Shown here: in pieces, positions 36,207 to 36,275 of the stretch
How positions within the stretch are numbered: position 1 is the stretch's first letter
How the letters are laid out: each line of letters starts with the position of its first letter
Virus record (IMG/VR): IMGVR_UViG_3300033571_006685
Coordinates: 1-36,275 of that record
DNA length: 36,275 bases
Strand: one strand, 5' to 3'
Source: a virus
Position numbers and translations under genes: made by a program
Notes under the pieces: model-generated
Seen by the model: the letters and a program-made list of their open reading frames with translations, nothing else
The model's database searches: none
What the model was told of the DNA's origin: nothing

Positions 36207-36275
36207 ATGGACAAAACATTTGAAAAAATAGACGATAACACATTAAAGATTATAGAAACATCTGAAACAAGTGTA
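36207..36275 (+). CDS. 5' end of a small phage protein (partial)
   Basis: ATG 36207, 23 codons to the window end (MDKTFEKIDDNTLKIIETS...). It is in frame with the fragment at 1-75; joined they give MDKTFEKIDD...NESVI, 47 aa. Starts like a common family of small late phage proteins (M-x-K-T-F-E-x). Between the big fibre and the lysis genes if the map is circular. Confidence 0.6.
   Translation, partial: MDKTFEKIDDNTLKIIETSETSV

Noticed and set aside
1-36275. Alternative genetic code (TGA or TAG reassigned)
   Set aside because: TGA ends genes in ATGA overlaps (4309, 16387, 18132) and TAG ends TerS and others; no conserved gene is interrupted by either codon.

Overview
The window looks like a nearly complete, probably complete, AT-rich genome of a tailed, short-tailed (podovirus-like) phage. 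The only gene cut by the window is small: its 5' end (36207-36275) and a 3' end (1-75) sit at opposite edges in the same frame, as expected of a circular map opened inside a gene. No integrase, CI-like repressor, polymerase, primase or replicative helicase was recognised. The host cannot be fixed from sequence. Three features would fit a Patescibacteria/CPR host but do not prove it: the small H/R-rich protein at 4052 resembles a family I associate with Patescibacteria, Shine-Dalgarno sites are almost absent, and many genes begin about 6 nt after a TATAAT box (leaderless mRNAs). TGA and TAG both act as ordinary stops.

Layout. (1) 1-2927: small membrane/coiled-coil genes, a papain-like peptidase with a peptidoglycan-binding domain, and a membrane-anchored lytic transglycosylase form a lysis cassette, interrupted by a 670-nt gene-free tract carrying structured RNAs. 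(2) 2928-4515: a tRNA-like RNA followed by an HExxH metallopeptidase and small genes. (3) 4607-9455, leftward: recombination and DNA-handling operon (two Zn-finger proteins, a membrane protein, Rad52-type annealase, SSB-like protein, winged-helix protein, NinB-like protein, DUF2828/Ro-like vWA protein, NinG-like protein, small HTH protein). (4) 9456-9645: divergent control region with two perfect DnaA boxes. (5) 9646-19285, rightward: an IbrB/IbrA-like ParB + PAPS-reductase pair, a YopX protein and many small unknown genes. (6) 19288-36188, rightward: terminase small and large subunits, portal, scaffold-like protein, major capsid protein, connector, fibre/tail and ejection-type proteins. This late operon runs across the edge of the map into the lysis cassette.

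How it fits together. With no replisome genes, replication probably relies on the host through DnaA boxes, helped by phage Rad52-type annealing, an SSB-like protein and Nin-type recombination functions. Virion and lysis genes share one direction.

The most notable content is RNA. Two paralogous ~90-nt small RNAs (2206-2298 minus, 9949-10037 plus) each have a TTGACA-N18-TATAAT promoter, a 5' hairpin at the predicted +1, a GAAA hairpin, and a terminator that competes with a covarying outer stem. Behind the capsid gene, a 15-bp hairpin shows in its loop an 11-mer complementary to a repeated motif upstream of the portal and capsid genes. Further candidates are a switch-like leader (8804-8970), an RNA with pairing ends (1892-2020) and a tRNA-like element abutting a start codon (3064-3131). 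All functional statements are from reading alone; no database search was run.
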